Notes under the pieces: model-generated
What the model was told of the DNA's origin: nothing
The model's database searches: none
What the model saw: the letters and a program-made list of their open reading frames with translations, nothing else
Made by a program: the position numbers and the translations under genes
Source of the DNA: Staphylotrichum longicolle
Taxonomy: Eukaryota > Ascomycota > Sordariomycetes > Sordariales > Chaetomiaceae
DNA: 64,000 nucleotides
Assembly (NCBI GenBank): GCA_019096155.1
Contig: JAHCVI010000004.1
Location: 1,798,001-1,862,000, forward strand
Reading direction: 5' to 3'
Part shown: positions 34,901-48,751 of the stretch, piece after piece
Layout of the letters: every line of letters starts with the position of its first letter
Numbering within the stretch: the first letter of the stretch is position 1

Positions 34901-37900
34901 CTCAAGTTGCGAGGTTCATCCGAGGGAACAACTGGGCGAAAGACACAAGGAACCCTCGCGTCAAAATGCCATCGCTATCTGGTGAGAATGTCACTAGAGC
35001 GGGCCGTTCTACGATCCATTGCGCCCCTTTTTGACTGAAGCTTCATTGCAGCGCCAATGTTGAGAGGATGACTGCAATCTCGCTCCTCTCCATAGATGGA
35101 GCGAGTTGGATGAGGGATGGGTGCTGTTGTTTGACTAGGGAAGCCCGAAGTTCGAGGAACTGTCGCCGGCTGTTTGCCCAGCCTTCCAGAAGGGCAGACT
35201 TGTTTCCTCTCGCTCGCTCCGTCAATGCGCTTGCATGGAGCCTGGCATCTGGGCGCATGGCAGATATTCAGGAACAGACAAAAATATCCCGCTAATGCAA
35301 GCGCGGCACGTTGAGAGCGGAGGGGTGTGTTTCGTGTTAGCCCAACAGCGTAGTAACTGGTGAGACTTTGCCGTCTCTGTCCTAATGCTGAGTTTGGAGA
35401 AGGTTGAGAGAGCTCTGGTGGATGAACTGTGTCCCACCATTCTCGTCTGGTGGAAGGGTTGTTTCGAGAGCTCGATTGGTGTCTTCGGAGCCAGACCGGT
35501 GCACGCCGCCCACCCCTCCCAATACTGCGTAGTCTGGCTCGCGCAGCAGCTCATATATTAATTGGCTCTGGTGTGTATCAGAGTCCATGCGCTTGGCGAT
35601 GTGTGTGCATCAAGCCGTGCAGCCAGGTGCAGGAAGGCTGCGAGCCAGCGAACCACGTCCCCGAGCGTGCTGACGCGGAGAAAACAAGCGACAGCCCGGC
35701 TCTGTAACAGATGGCTTGATGATGGAATGATATGTCATCAATACCACCAACTTCAAGAGCGGCGGCCTTCGAGAAAGCTTTGGCGTGTGCTCGGCATGCA
35801 GCAACGGACGACCCATGTCGATGATTGGCGTTTTCGAACCTCTGAAGAATCTTCGAAAAAGAGGTCAAAGCGAACGGGGAGGCCGTCTTGCGCCTGGAGA
35901 CCCTGCAAGGTGCAAGGGCCAGGACCAGGGATCGAGCGTCATGCACGTATCCCCTTGTCAAACGAACACATGCCTCCACACCTCCCTCACGGAACTTGAA
36001 GCGGTTGGGTTGTCATCCTGCTCCGTCACGGTTCCGGTCCGTCCTGGCAGCGATGAAGGGGTCATTGAAGCCCCAGGACAAGGCGGCTGCTGGGTGTGCA
36101 GGTGCCATGTTTCGAGTGGGATCCGAGCCGGCATTCCGCGCCATCGCCATCGACGTCGGGCCTGCAAACGTCCTGTGCAATCTTGGGTGTGGAAGGTTCC
36201 GGCGCTGACGTTGGGGGCGGAAGCGTCTGCCTCGCAAGACGAGTGGTCTCAACATGACGCAGAGCGTTTGCTTTCTTTGCCGCTGAGTGCTTGCGGAGCC
36301 ATTGCAGCTAGGAAAGGTTGGATGAAGCTTTTTGTTTCAACCCGCCAGCGTTGCCGGGTTTGGCACAACGGCTGCCCACTTCCTACGCAACCAAGGAACC
36401 CGGTGGAGGTTTTCCTGGGGAAGCAGCGGTTTGCCCACGACAGCCCAGCCAAACCTCTCCTTCGCAAATCTTGGTTGGCCATGTGCCGGTGTGAGACGGG
36501 CGGAAGGGGGATCCGCCGCAGGTGCCGTGTGCAAGAGACCAATGGCTGGCCGTGGCATCGCCCACAGACGGATGGGGTTCCCTGGGACAGAATCGGCCTC
36601 ATTTCAGAGAGTACGAGCCATTGCATCACTGCAATAATAAAGGGCCACTCGTCGACTTGATGATTCGATGCCCCGTGCCGCAGTGGTTCAGGCTGTTGTT
36701 GGCAGAGCTGAAGATGAGAAGCAGGCTTGGAGCTTTGGCATCTCTGGTGCTATCGCGCCACCGCGTTGAGCGCGTCGGGTTCTGTTAACAGCCAGGATGG
36801 CCCATAGTAATATCCCATCCCGTGTGCACAGTCCTTAGGCGCAAGCTGAATCGGCCCTTCAACAGCGGCGGAGGAGAACTTTGGCGATGACAGGCTCGAG
36901 ACAGCCAGTCGCGTTGGTTGCGTGCTGGGTTGGGAGATTGTCAACTGCCTGGGCGTTGAGAGAGAGTTGCATGGAGAATCTGGGGGCAGCTTCCAGGTGG
37001 CCCCGAGCCTGGCGCTGGGAGTGGCACCGGCAAAGTTCCATGGGGGAAAACTCCAGACGAATTGGCAGCCCAGGGGTGCGTGCAGACCAGTGCAGGGCCC
37101 AAAGCAGAACCCCACCAGTTGGCAGGAGCTGCCCTGGAGCGTGTGGGGAAAGAGGCCCTTTCCGGCTTCCAACTCAGCCAAGCCTGAGCTTGCGAGCCCC
37201 AGTGGAACCAGTGGAAACTCCCAATCAGGAAAACAGTCCTCGATCAGGGCTTCCAAACACAGCAAGTGAAAGCGTCATCTGATCTCAGAGCCGAGCCTCG
37301 CACTTGCACTAGCCACAGGGGCCTGCCTGCCTTGCGAAACCGAGTCGCAACTTGCACGCTCCTTATCACATCGCTGTGGCCCTTTCCGAGTGACCATGCT
37401 GCTCTTCCCTGCATCACCAATCAGGAAGTGATCGATTCGTCCACAGTTTATGCACCAAGCGAGGGCTGCGAGCTTCCAATCGGCAACAACCCGCGCCCTC
37501 CACACGACTTCATCACTTCGTCTCTGTGATGACCTCGGATTGACACTAAAACACCATCTCCATCAACTCCACAGCCAACAAACGGCCACCCCGACTCCGG
37601 AAATTGCCCGATTTTTCTTTCTCTACTCTTTGATGTTGCGTCAAGACGCAGATGACAATAGAAATAAACACACCACTGTGTGGTATGGCGATCCAACAGG
37701 CCTGCCAATGCACGCCGTTCATCCGTGGTTGCTCGTGCGCACCCTGGGAGCCTGGGATCCTTCTCTCACGGCCCGTCCAACTGAATCTCGGTTGGCGGGC
37801 GATCCCTCATCAATGCCCCCGAACAACCACTGCACGAAATGAGAAACCAATGCCCAGGTCAGCCCGTTCAACGGCTGCCTATCTCGCGGCCTCGCCTCTT

Positions 37901-40660
37901 CCCGCCCGGTAGTTGATGGAAGCGGAAATGGCTGAGTTGGTCAACTTGCTGTTCTTGCCCGGTTTCCGTCGTGCGCAAGACGACAAAGAGTCCGGGCCAT
38001 CTCGACTGCTGTTGCGACGATGGCGGCCAGCATGGCTTAGGCCAACCGCTGCCACATTGTCAGACGCCGTTAACGTTATCGGGCCTGGTGGGAACTCAAA
38101 CGTTGCGAGCAAGCGACCGCCAGCTCTCGGGCCGCTTCCTCTTCCTCATGCACCAGGTCATTTGCCCCCAGATATCCTCCGATGCAGCTTGTGCAGGCCG
38201 GCTACGCCAACCGCCAACCGCCAGATGCCGGAGTCTCTCCCAGCGCCCATGCATCATCCGGAGCTTGTTGGCTGCAGGCGTCTTGCTTGCATCCTCTTGC
38301 ACCGCCGGCCACTCTCACTTGAACCACCATGGTTGGCTCCATCACCTCCCCCTCCTCCATGCTTGGCGTGCAGCACGCCGGCCATGCACTTCTGCCGCAC
38401 CGCTTGAAACCACAGATCCGCCCGGCTTCCAACCGGGTTATAAGACTGCTTCTATAGAGGACGTGTCAACACCAGCGTTGCATGGCAGCCACCTCACAAG
38501 GCTCATCTGGCCTGCCTTTCAGATCGGATAACCTGGGGTACATTCAGACCCCTGGACGTGCTTCTCAAGACGCCCACAGCAAGCGCGGGGTGCGGAGACT
38601 GAGCTAGAAAGAAAAGCCCCGCCAGAATGACAAGGTCGAGGCCCTTGCTTGCAACAAGGGACGATGCTGGTGGGACTCAGTCGCTGCAAAGGGATTGCCA
38701 ACCCTCCGACTGGTCAGGCAGCTGCATGCTTATTGCTTGATAGGGACGCTCTCAACGCCTTGCTTTGCCCAAAGAAGTCGCAAAAGCGGGGGCTTTGACC
38801 AATAACGACGACGAGGTCATATAGCCATGTGCTTAATAGACGCATTAAGCCCTCCTCGACACATTCGATTTGCTCAACACAGCAATTTTGCCCTGTCAGG
38901 CTTTCCCGGTTCGTGCCCTTCCCTCTTCTCGCCTGTTTGATGAAGATGCAGGGGGTTGATCGAGAAGGACAGTGGCGCTCGAAACGGGAGACTTCACTCC
39001 GCCCTATCATGGCATTCGGAAGCTTCGTCGAGCCAAGTTCTCGCCAACAGACGACGCGGAAGGGCGATATTTTTGAACACGTTCTTTTTTTGTTGAGGCG
39101 TGGACTCAGGGTCTCGGATCTCTCACGCATTTCCGGCCTGCTTCGCAGAGCGATCTGATGCCGATCGCCGCAACTGCTGCCCCGCACGGCCGGCCATCAA
39201 CGTCGCCGGCGTTTCAGAGCGCGGATCAGAAAGCGTCTAGAAGGCTTCCAAATCTAACTACCGATGCCGTCTTTGCTCTGGAGGAAGCATAGATTCCAGT
39301 GTCCCAACACGGTCACCCGCAACCGGGCCGCGGACAACTCGCACCCTCCTTCTTCTTCCATACCTCTGTTACCGGGATTTCCGAGACTCCGCATGCCGCA
39401 TGCCGGGGCGGTCTTTCGTAGTCTTTGCATTGGGTGCGGGTCCCGAATGTTTGCAGCAGCTTGCGAACTTGATGCTTCAGAACATCCTCTCCAGCCTTTG
39501 GGTTTTTTTAAGTTGCCACTCCAGGGTCTCGCTGTATCGACCGATTTAGATGCGTAGATGCGACGACGGTCCCAGCCGTGAGACAGTCGAGACCAGCAAT
39601 CATTTCCAGCCGCCAACCAACCCGTCTGCTGTTTAGATCCGCACCATGAGACGCTTACCACCGCCATGGGTCGGGCCCTCACGGGACGGCCGCCTCCGAC
39701 CTGCTGCGCCCGTCTGATACCTCCGTCTTTCCCGGGTCTCCAAAACGAATGCCAGAGTGCACCCGTCAACGTCGTAACCCTTCCAGAACAACCGAAAAAG
39801 AACCCCAGTCAACCGATCTACCCGGGTTACATCAAGGGCAACTGCGGATCCGCTTCATGCTGAAAAAGCGTCGGCACCATCAGGCCCTCCCTTCCCTTGT
39901 GTCCTCATCTGGAGCATTTCCAAATTGTTCTTGGCACAGGGGAAGGAATTGAATCCATGAGGCTCGTCCGGACGGATGTCGTGAGCCCGACGAGGTCGGA
40001 CGAAACAAGCATGGCGGATGCGGACAGGAACTCGCAACGCTGCATTCCGCTACCCGTCCCGCGCGCGCTGAGCAATTCCCCGCGTGTTGTTTGTGGGCTG
40101 CCCAATTTACGTCCCGCCATCGAGGTCACGGTGGCCCGGTCACCCCTTGTTTAAACGACCCAAAAATATCACGACATAGATGAAATGCGCGGCTGGCCCT
40201 GCAGCGCAATCTATCATATATTCGCTTGAGGCTCCTTCCAGCGCAGCTGGAGGAAGGCGGGGGGGCCAACACCCTGGCCGTCGGGTCCTTTCCCCCTCGG
40301 AGAGCCTCCTTCTCAGCCCGTGTTGTGCATCACCCTGACCCGGGGGCAGAGTGACAATAGGACCTCGTCGATGGGCGCCTGATCCACGGGTCATGGACCG
40401 CCACTTGGACAGACCCGGAAACTTAATCAGACGCCGAGCGAGCGCCACCTCCTGGCGAGACTCGCTCAAGACGGAAGGTCCTGTCCCTGCAGCACCCGTC
40501 GTCGGGCGACTTTAGCCCGGGCCCGGGCTTAGCTCTGCCGGAAGGCGTTGCTGTTCGGCGCCACAATCACGTCCGAAGGGTGCTTTCCGCCTCTAGGCCC
40601 CTCGGGCACCCCGATGCAATGGAAGCCCAGAAGCCCGATAACGGACTGAATAGCGCTAAA

Positions 40661-40689
40661 GGGGGGGGGGGGGGGGGGGGGGGGGGGGG
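40661..40689. repeat. 29-base G homopolymer
   Basis: An uninterrupted G run on the plus strand in the gene-poor region. It can fold as a G-quadruplex in principle. Its exact length is unreliable. Confidence 0.9.
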
Positions 40690-41928
40690 AGACGCGGAGC
40701 TGAGTTCTACGATGCTGAAGCAGCGGGTTCTCCGGGTCTGGGGATCTGGGACACGAGATGGCGCCGTTCTCAACGACAAGAGTTGCAAAGGTCAAGTGTC
40801 TCTGTGCAACGCAGCGAATAATGCCTCGGCCAGGAGCGACATCTCCAAATCATTCATGTTCTACTAATCATGCCCGAAAGACATTCTCTGATGTGATGTT
40901 TCGGCAACAGCGCCCCAATCGCTTCTTCTCCTGGTCAAACCAGAACCAATTGTGCCAGTTGTTTCCGCGACCCTCTCTCCATCCTCTTTCACTTCTGAAG
41001 TTTCGCTGTCCATCGTCCCCCTGCATGAACACATGCTGAGCTGACGCCAGCAAGCCAAAACCGCCAATTGAGAACTGCCGCCGGATAAGTGCCTGACACC
41101 GCGCCGGAACCATGCAAGACACACTCGTGGTTCCAGTTGTACTGCAGCCTGTCAGAAACAAAAAACGGGTAACTGCTTCTGTAAAATCTTGCAGGACGGG
41201 AAGGAAGGGAGAGTGTGGTTCCTGGCAAACGCGAGCAATGGTTCTCCGCGCGGGTATACTCTGTGCGCGCGCGTCTAACACACCCAGGTTTCTATCTTGA
41301 TTATCAACCAGGTTATCAACTAGGTAACAACGGAACAGTAGTAAGGCATCTATGCGTACGCTATGATCCCCTCGGGTACGCAACAGCAGGTTTGAAATTC
41401 TCAAGCTGATATAGGTCTATTAAACTCGGGCTGGGGCTAGTCGAGCTACGCTTTGATCTTTTTTGTCATAACTACTGTACATACCCCATTACCATAGTAA
41501 TAATAATATCATCTCTCTCCCCCCCCTGTCTCAAAAGTTTATCCACATCAGTCAATAATGTCTCAACCTAAGACACTGTCAGTGCTAAACTGCAAACCAC
41601 ACGATTCAGTTCAGAATCACATACACCCCGCCTCGACCTTGAACCCAACCCAACCCGCCAACCAAACCAAACAAAAACCAAACTTGAACTGAACCAAACC
41701 TGGCCGGGCCCAGACAAAACAGCACGCTGGTCCCAGTGGGGTCGGTCGGTCGGCCGGGGGGGTCCGTTGCACACACACCCGCTGGATGCACGTCCCACCT
41801 CACCCAAACTCGGGCGATCTCTGGCGCGCGCCCGACTCGGCAGGCAAGTGTCATCTCTCTCATCTCCACGGCCGATGAACCCCAGCACCAAACCATGGAA
41901 CCCAGCAGTGTTGGTTTGGTTTTGCGAC

Positions 41929-41953
41929 GGGCGGGCGGGCGGGCAGGCGGGCA
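41929..41953. repeat. (GGGC)n microsatellite
   Basis: GGGC in five to six near-perfect copies, with one GGCA interruption, in intergenic DNA. Confidence 0.75.
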
Positions 41954-44900
41954 GCGGGTTCTGGACCCGGGGAAGGGAGTTGATGGGACCCGGAATGGAT
42001 GGAACTGAAGTTTATTGAAGTTGCTGGACGTGTTCTGATGTTTGGGTGGTTTGGTTGTTTCTTTTGGGACATACCTGATTCACGAAGTACACAGCAGTTG
42101 ATTTGGCATGACGGGTTAGTTGGGAACCGGAAGGGGCTCGGGAGTAACACTCGAGTAGTAGGATTTCCCCGGACAGTAGCACAGTACTGACGCTCCAACG
42201 ATGGGTGGGGACGGGAGTAATCTCAGTTTCACCTCGCTGCTTTCTTCTCCCGGAATGACAAATTCAAGGAGAAAACACCAGCCATGGCTTTCATCCTCAC
42301 CGTTTGTCAGTGTCTCAAGAATACCTGACGCAAGACTGGATCGGGCCCATCCTGATTTCACTATTTCCGCTTTGGCTTCCCCCGCTGCGCCCCCTCTTGC
42401 AATTGTGGGCATGTCTTATTATGTCTTGACGGTCTGATATGATATCAAGCCTGCGCTATGAGCACTGATTCGGACAAGTGCATGCATGTTTCAGGTGTCA
42501 CGGTGTCGACGGGATGAGAGCAGATATGTGCCCAGAGTTAATAACCATGTGCTGTAACTTTGCAAGTCCTTGCCCGATCCGGCCGCCGCCTTCTTCCACG
42601 TGTTTGTTTCTTGAAGTGTCAAAACCCGCTCGCTGTCTCTCTGCGTGTCTGTTTTGGGAGTCTTGCATGCTGCGTACGCAGTCTGGATCTGGGACGACGA
42701 CGACGACGACGGGAAGGGCCCTCACAAAGCGGCTGAAGCATGAGGGAAGATTTGGCTTTGCTGGGCTCGGTTCAGCCTCGCTACCGTGTTTATTTCGATG
42801 CTTCCCCTCTCTGCCATGTTGACCGGCAGAGACGGGGCCCGGAGTTGGGAATGAACGCTTACCTTGGGATCACTCAGCGTGTGTGCATATGTTCTGATCT
42901 TTGGGTTGCCCTTTCCGGTCTGGACTGCGCTTGTCAGCTCCCTTGGTCCCAAATATTCATCCTGCCCAGCTCGCCCACTTTTGCTCGCAAGACGAGGTCG
43001 AAAACGAACGGCCTTGCCTTGCCGGCATCCTCGTCTGGCTGGCCGCCCCCAAACGAACGCGGCACAACGGCCATGCCGTGCCATCGGGCATCGCTGATTG
43101 GAGGGAGTGGATGCTCACCGGTTCCGGCATTGGCTCTGATTTTTTGCGATTTGCTCTGTTCCTATTGGCAACTGCCGTTTGGTGCTACCCTCCCTGCGTG
43201 GGTTTCCCACACGCGGTCGGTAAGCTCGACGGCGTATCAATCTGACGCGAGGTCTCTGGCAGCGTAACAGAAACATGTGTTTCCCGACACACCCAACTGT
43301 TAACCCTTCACAGATTGTGTGCCATCCCGATGCTCGTCAGTGGTGCGGACGGCAAGCTCGGGATCGGTACGGGTCGGCTGCGCCAGGCCTGCAAAGGAAC
43401 TTTTGCGTGGGTGTTGCTATTTGGAAGTGTTGGAGGGCTGACGATGTCTTCATTTATCGTGCAGTTCATTTGTTTGTTATTTTCATCTCGACGTAACCTG
43501 GTGTGAGCCCTGCCTGGTGGTGATCGCACATTGCTAGAACCACTGCCTGGAGTCGGCGCAAGCAGGTCCAAAAACGTACGCCGTTGATGTCTCAGCCCTA
43601 AACCACGTTGTCTCGGACACTTGTCAACGGACTGTGTTGCCTGCCAGTCCAGGGACGAGAGACTAGAGCGAGATCATTGGTCTACTGCACATGAAAGCAT
43701 GAGCGGCTCAAGATCTGAACTGTCTCTGCTCGACGAAGGAAAGACGGCTATCTCCCATGCATGCACTGGCATGCCATAACCTTGGGTTGAGCTCGGCCGT
43801 CGCGATATCAAGACTATCTCAGCCCCCAACTCGGAAGCGCGTTGTGCCTTGGTGACTGCCGCGTCGATCAATGCCCAGAGACACCACGGACACGTGTGTG
43901 TGTCTCAGAGCCACGGGATCCCAGACAGGCACACCACGTTGCCAACGATTGACAGGCCGATCCAAATCAAAAAGCTGGACTGGAGAACGCCGGTGGCTGA
44001 CATCATGACGACGGATGCAACCGGCCAAGCGACCAACGCAAAAGGGGAGGGGGGGCCAAGGGTCACACAAAGGGCCGAGTCGACAGCAAGACTGAGGTTA
44101 GCGTGAATCGATCCTCTTCAGGCAGGATCTTGGGCGGGCCCTTGGTTTTTGCGATGTGACAGGGCTCGGACCACAGCGCAGCAGCGGGTGGTGCGATCGA
44201 TTCCGGTACCGAACGGGGTTATCAGAACCTGGAAAGGGAAACGGGGCGTTGCAACCGTTGAGAGCCGACCCTGCCTGCCCCGATCCGTGCTGGTACCCGT
44301 GACAAGAGCCGCGCTCGTTTGCAGGACCGAGATGGGCAACACGACTTGCTAATCTGCAATATAATCAAAAAGCTTCCTTGGCTCATTGGAAGAGATGAGC
44401 TCTTGCCCGCTGCTCGCCATGCAACCCACGTCACGCGGTGGCTCTCCCCGGCCTCGACGGGCCCTGCAACAGAACGGGGTCAGATGGACTCGATGGCCGT
44501 CTGCCCTGACTGGTCCTTGGCGGTTTGGAGGGGGCCCTTCGGCACCTGTGATTGGCTTCGTTGCATGTTCCGCGCGATGTAACGACGGCACACGGAATGT
44601 CAAAGTGGAAGGCTGGACCCCTGGCCTCCCCCCCATCTGCCCCCTGCGAGGAGGTGGGATCGCCTCCACACCATCTTGGCCGCAGTTGCAGTGGCCGTTG
44701 TCCAAATCTCGCTCCACTCCCACTATCGATAGCAGAACAAAAACGGTGATGCTGTTCCGGCTCTCACTGCGTAAAATTAGCAGCTTCTGTCAGATGAGGT
44801 GGCAAGGCCCTGCGGAGGCTGCGATGGCGAGCATGGCATGGTAGATGAAGGGATATGAAGGGCCTGGGGAGATGGGGCTCGTCAGGTGGTGCGAGTTGGA

Positions 44901-47181
44901 GATGGACGACCGTGGACCGGCATGCATTGCACATCGACAGCGGGGTCAAGAGAAAATGAGGGGAAGGCCAACCTGTCGTGCGGAGAAGTGGCCACATTGC
45001 CGGGCCTGTCGGGAACACGGCGACATCATCACGCCTGAGGGAAGCGGCGAGGCTGGTGCTGTTGGGTCATCATCGGCCTGGTTAGGTGTGTGTGTCTTTG
45101 GGTGGTGGCCCAGAGCAAGGCAACTGGCAGACGACAGTCGCAACACCGAACACAGGCGGGAGCTGAAGGATCCAAGTTTGCGTGGCCTGGGATTAACCAC
45201 CCTGCCACCCTTGCAGGAGTGAGTGTGTGCCACACAATTGCGGTTTGCTCCGGTCGACTGGATTGGCGCACGGGATCCTCTCCCGCAAGTCGATTACCGA
45301 ACTAAGAAGGTGGAAAGCCCTTTGGCGTCTTGAAGCAAGATGGTGTCGAGCTGAAGACTGATGGTGCTTGGGTCCGGCTTCGATCGCGTGCGTGTTTGTG
45401 CTGTGTGAGCGTCGGAGGGTCGCAGTGACGGCCGCATGGCAGGTGTTGTCTGGACTGTCGGAGTCTGGGCCATGTTCCGCTGTGACATCGCGGGCAAATA
45501 GTTGGTGTTTGCTGCAACAGTCCCTTTGCCACTCAGGCTTGCGCAGACCAGCGCAGGCTCGAGATGGGACGACCCCAGCAGGCGTGTGTCCCGATTTGGA
45601 GGGGTGGTCATCCAGATACGGGATGGTTTAACGGTTGGCTGCGTGTCTGCAAGATGGCCCTGTCCAGGTTGGCACTTCGCGTATGCAGGCACTTGACAGA
45701 TGCAGGCGACCACCCCTCAGCATGCCGGACTCCACCAGGGCCTCGTGGGATGCGGCCAACCCTCATAGCCGTTGCCGCAACGGCATCGCAGAACTGTCGG
45801 GACGGGGGTGGTCTGAGTGTTGCCCATGGCCGTTGGTCAGCGGGACAGTGAGAGAGAGGGGAGAGAGAGAGTGAGCAGCTTGGCGTGCAGCATGGAGCGG
45901 GTTCATCTCACTGCTGTCTCCGCTCAGCTCGAACCGAGCCTGCGCCATCCTCAATCGAAACAGCGGGCGATTGGGCGTGCTTCCATTGTCCCGGTGTGCA
46001 GGGCAAGTCTGACTGGGCTAATATTGAGGGTATTGAGGTGCAAGTTTCGCCAAGACTGAGCGAATGGAGAGGGGGTCTGAGGGGGTGGTAGCATCCGCAT
46101 TCAGTGTCGGGTTCTGGAGGTCCGCGTCTTGATCCGCGGCGTGAAGGAATGCACACGCATCGCTTCGGATCGCCTTGAGGGCCCCTATAATTTGCCTGCT
46201 AAGGCTTCAAAGCGCAGGCTGCCTCACCCCACAGAGGCCGTGTCATGGTGCCATCACTGCCAATCTGGCATGCTCCCACTGACCATTGTCTGTGCTGTTG
46301 GGGAAGTTGCCGGCGACACGCAGAAGTGAAGGTTTTTTTTTGTTGCAAATCCTGGCGACATGTCAAAAACCCGCCGATCTAACCCGGCTCAGCCTGGCTC
46401 CTTCCCCTGTCAATGGCTTCCGGCTGGCAGTTGCCAAGTTCAACCCTGCAGTGGTGTCACCGCCATCTGATAACTCGCACGGACCTGCCGTTCACCAAGG
46501 TCTTCGCTCCTGCCCTGGCTCGTCTGGTTGACCACCCTCGCACCTCATGACATGGGGCGTCACGGCCTGTGAGTCGAATTTACTGGCCAGTCGGTGCTGA
46601 CCGGTGGACATCGGAAAGTCCAGTTCTGTTCAAGGATTGCTCCCCTGCGGCCCGAAATCGCCGTCATCGCCACTGCCCGCTGATGGAGGATTGAGGGATC
46701 AGACAAGGGCACAAAATGGTCTGGGGTACCGGGACCGGACCTGGGGCGGGAGCCAGACTGGTGCGAAGCAGTCATGGCGACAATGAGGTTGTGATAGAGG
46801 AATCGAAACGGATGGCTGATTGAGACTTGATTCCAATCTAATCATGGCAGCCCTATTTCACGTTTCCTTTGTGCTCGTTCAAATATCGAGGCTGCATCAT
46901 TCAAGATTGCAGATAAGTAGCCCGAACTGAGGAATCGCCCAGTTGAAGAGAAGGGTTCGAGTTGAGTAGGAGATGGTCATGTTTTATGGTGGACTCGGTA
47001 GAATTAAACCGTGGTAGAACAGTTGCTAGGCTGTGAGAAACGAACTTTGATACAAACCAACTGTCAGAGACGGCAGTTTCCCAATCAAACGCTCTTGAAC
47101 ATCTTATTCTCGGTGGAAGGATTCAATCTTTGAAAGCCAACGGATACAAAACCAAAAAAAACAAGACTGCTCTGGACTGAC

Positions 47182-48751
47182 TTAGGCATTGAATACCATC
47201 TTTGCAATCCGAAATGCCCTGGCGTACTCGCTCAAATCCAAGTAGTCCCTCCACGGACTCAACGCAACATGCAGGGCGTTACACTCTTCGTGAAACACAA
47301 ACGGTCCCTCACGATTCCGCGGACTATCCCACGTCTTCAGCACGTGGATGGCATATCCAACAGTAGTGATCAGAGTGATGAAGGTCGCAAAGGCGAGATA
47401 GAAATGCGGACCCCGGTTGAACACCCTCCAGGTGTATCCTACGTCTTCCTGCCGTGCCTTGGCCGAGCTGCGACTGCACATGCTCTGACACCACGATATG
47501 AGCAGAAACACAAACGGCAGAAGAGCCATGCCCGTCCAGATGAAGAAGTACGCGAGCAAGTTGTACCGGCCCGACGCCTGGAAGGAGTCGTCGTATGCAA
47601 ACTGACCACCCCTGAAGAAGGCCGTTTTGGAACAGAGATCTTCTGCCGAGCACGGCGAGGACCCTGGCGCGCTTTCCAGCTCGGAGGCAACACAGTCGTA
47701 ACTCTGCAGCGTCGAGCCGCGGCTGCCCAGGTCCCCCCAGTAGATGCTGAGGACGTACGCGCTGGCCGCCCACTGGAGGAGCGCCGCGGCGTTCAAGACC
47801 CGAGGGACGATGCGTCTGACCCGGCGGCCTCCTGGGAGGGCGCATGAGTAAGGGTGAAATCGGAGAATGGATGCGAGCTTCCAGGTTGTCACCCAGGAGG
47901 TGAAGGCGATGCTGGTGGACATGGTCGGGCCGGACGCAAACATGCCGAACGAAACCCACCACCAGAAGATGGGGCCGCAGACGTCGTACGCGAATAGGAT
48001 CCAGTCGAGCCAGGACAGCTCCTTCCGTCCGCGACATGGCTTTCTCTTCTCGCGAAATGCGCCCATGAGTTGCTTTCCGGTGTGAGCCAGGGCAATGGCT
48101 GAAGTGAACATGACCGCCCACCAGCACAAGATGTCTGGCAATATGGTGGCCGAGGGGCGCGCCGTGGACGGGATGATCTTGAAGCCGTTGAAACAGCTCA
48201 CGATCTGACACCAGTCGTAGACAGCTGGGTGCGAGCGGGCTTCTTCCGAGCTTCCAGTCTTCCAGCCGTGTATAGTGCTCACGGCGTAGAATCCGTTTGG
48301 GTTGTTGGCGATGCGGTTAGAGGCCGCGTCTATTCCAGACCGAATCTGCGAGCAGTTCGCGGTGTCGGATACGAGATTGTAGCATTCCTTGAAGCGGCTG
48401 TTCTTGTAGAGGGCAAACTCGGGATTGTCTGCTTCAAATCCGGTATTGTCCGTTGCCACAGATCGAACAATGACAGCGATGGTGACGCCGAGGAAAAAGA
48501 CGGCGAACCCAAGGCCGATTCCAATGATGGCAAACACGGAGTATTTGAAACCTTTCCATCTCCGCAACCAGTCAGAGAACGTGATGGCGGTCTCGCACTC
48601 GGCTGATACAGCCCGAGAGTCTGCAAGAGGTCAGCGTTCTGCGTTTATTTAAACAGGGATGCTAGAGGGTCACACCGTCGTCTTGATCCTCAAGAGCGCC
48701 GTAGTCAATTTGCACTCTTGGCTGACCCGTCTTGTGGCTGCTGGGCGGCAT
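47182..48751 (-). CDS. Seven-pass integral membrane protein, function unknown
   Basis: Exons 48751-48676 and 48620-47182; 504 aa; 55-nt GT-AG intron. The start MPPSSHKTGQPRVQIDYGAL opens a short first exon that joins in phase to SRAVSAECETAITFSDWLRR. Seven hydrophobic segments can be seen: VFAIIGIGLGFAVFFLG, ILCWWAVMFTSAIALAH, WILFAYDVCGPIFWWWVSF, STSIAFTSWVTTWKLA, LNAAALLQWAASAYVLS, LAYFFIWTGMALLPFVFLL, and YLAFATFITLITTVGYAI. A loop after TM1, about 100 residues long with several Cys (ECYN, NCSQ, WCQIVSC), could be extracellular or lumenal. No transporter, GPCR or enzyme signature is recognised. It is isolated: about 15 kb of gene-poor DNA lies on its 3' side. The gene is secure, the function unknown. 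Confidence 0.82.

Larger units (their letters stand above)
31956..47181. other. Gene-poor region of about 15 kb
   Basis: No open frame in this stretch has recognisable motifs, consistent exon joints or protein-like composition. Many of the longer frames begin with GTG or TTG and overlap on both strands. Base composition is moderate to G/C-rich, without the A/T bias or TpA excess of RIP-mutated repeats, and no transposase or reverse-transcriptase fragment is seen. It holds the upstream region of vosA (31956 onward), a 29-G run at 40661-40689, C-rich runs near 34867-34890, (GGGC)n at 41929-41953 and a (GAC)n near 42694-42710. Confidence 0.55.

Noticed and set aside
35785..36660. A 291-codon open frame in the gene-poor block
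   Set aside because: It starts with GTG, shows no domain or signal peptide, and opposite-strand frames are equally open.
31956..47181. RIP-mutated transposon remains as the cause of the gene-poor block
   Set aside because: The sequence is not A/T-rich, and no fragments of reverse transcriptase, integrase or transposase are visible.
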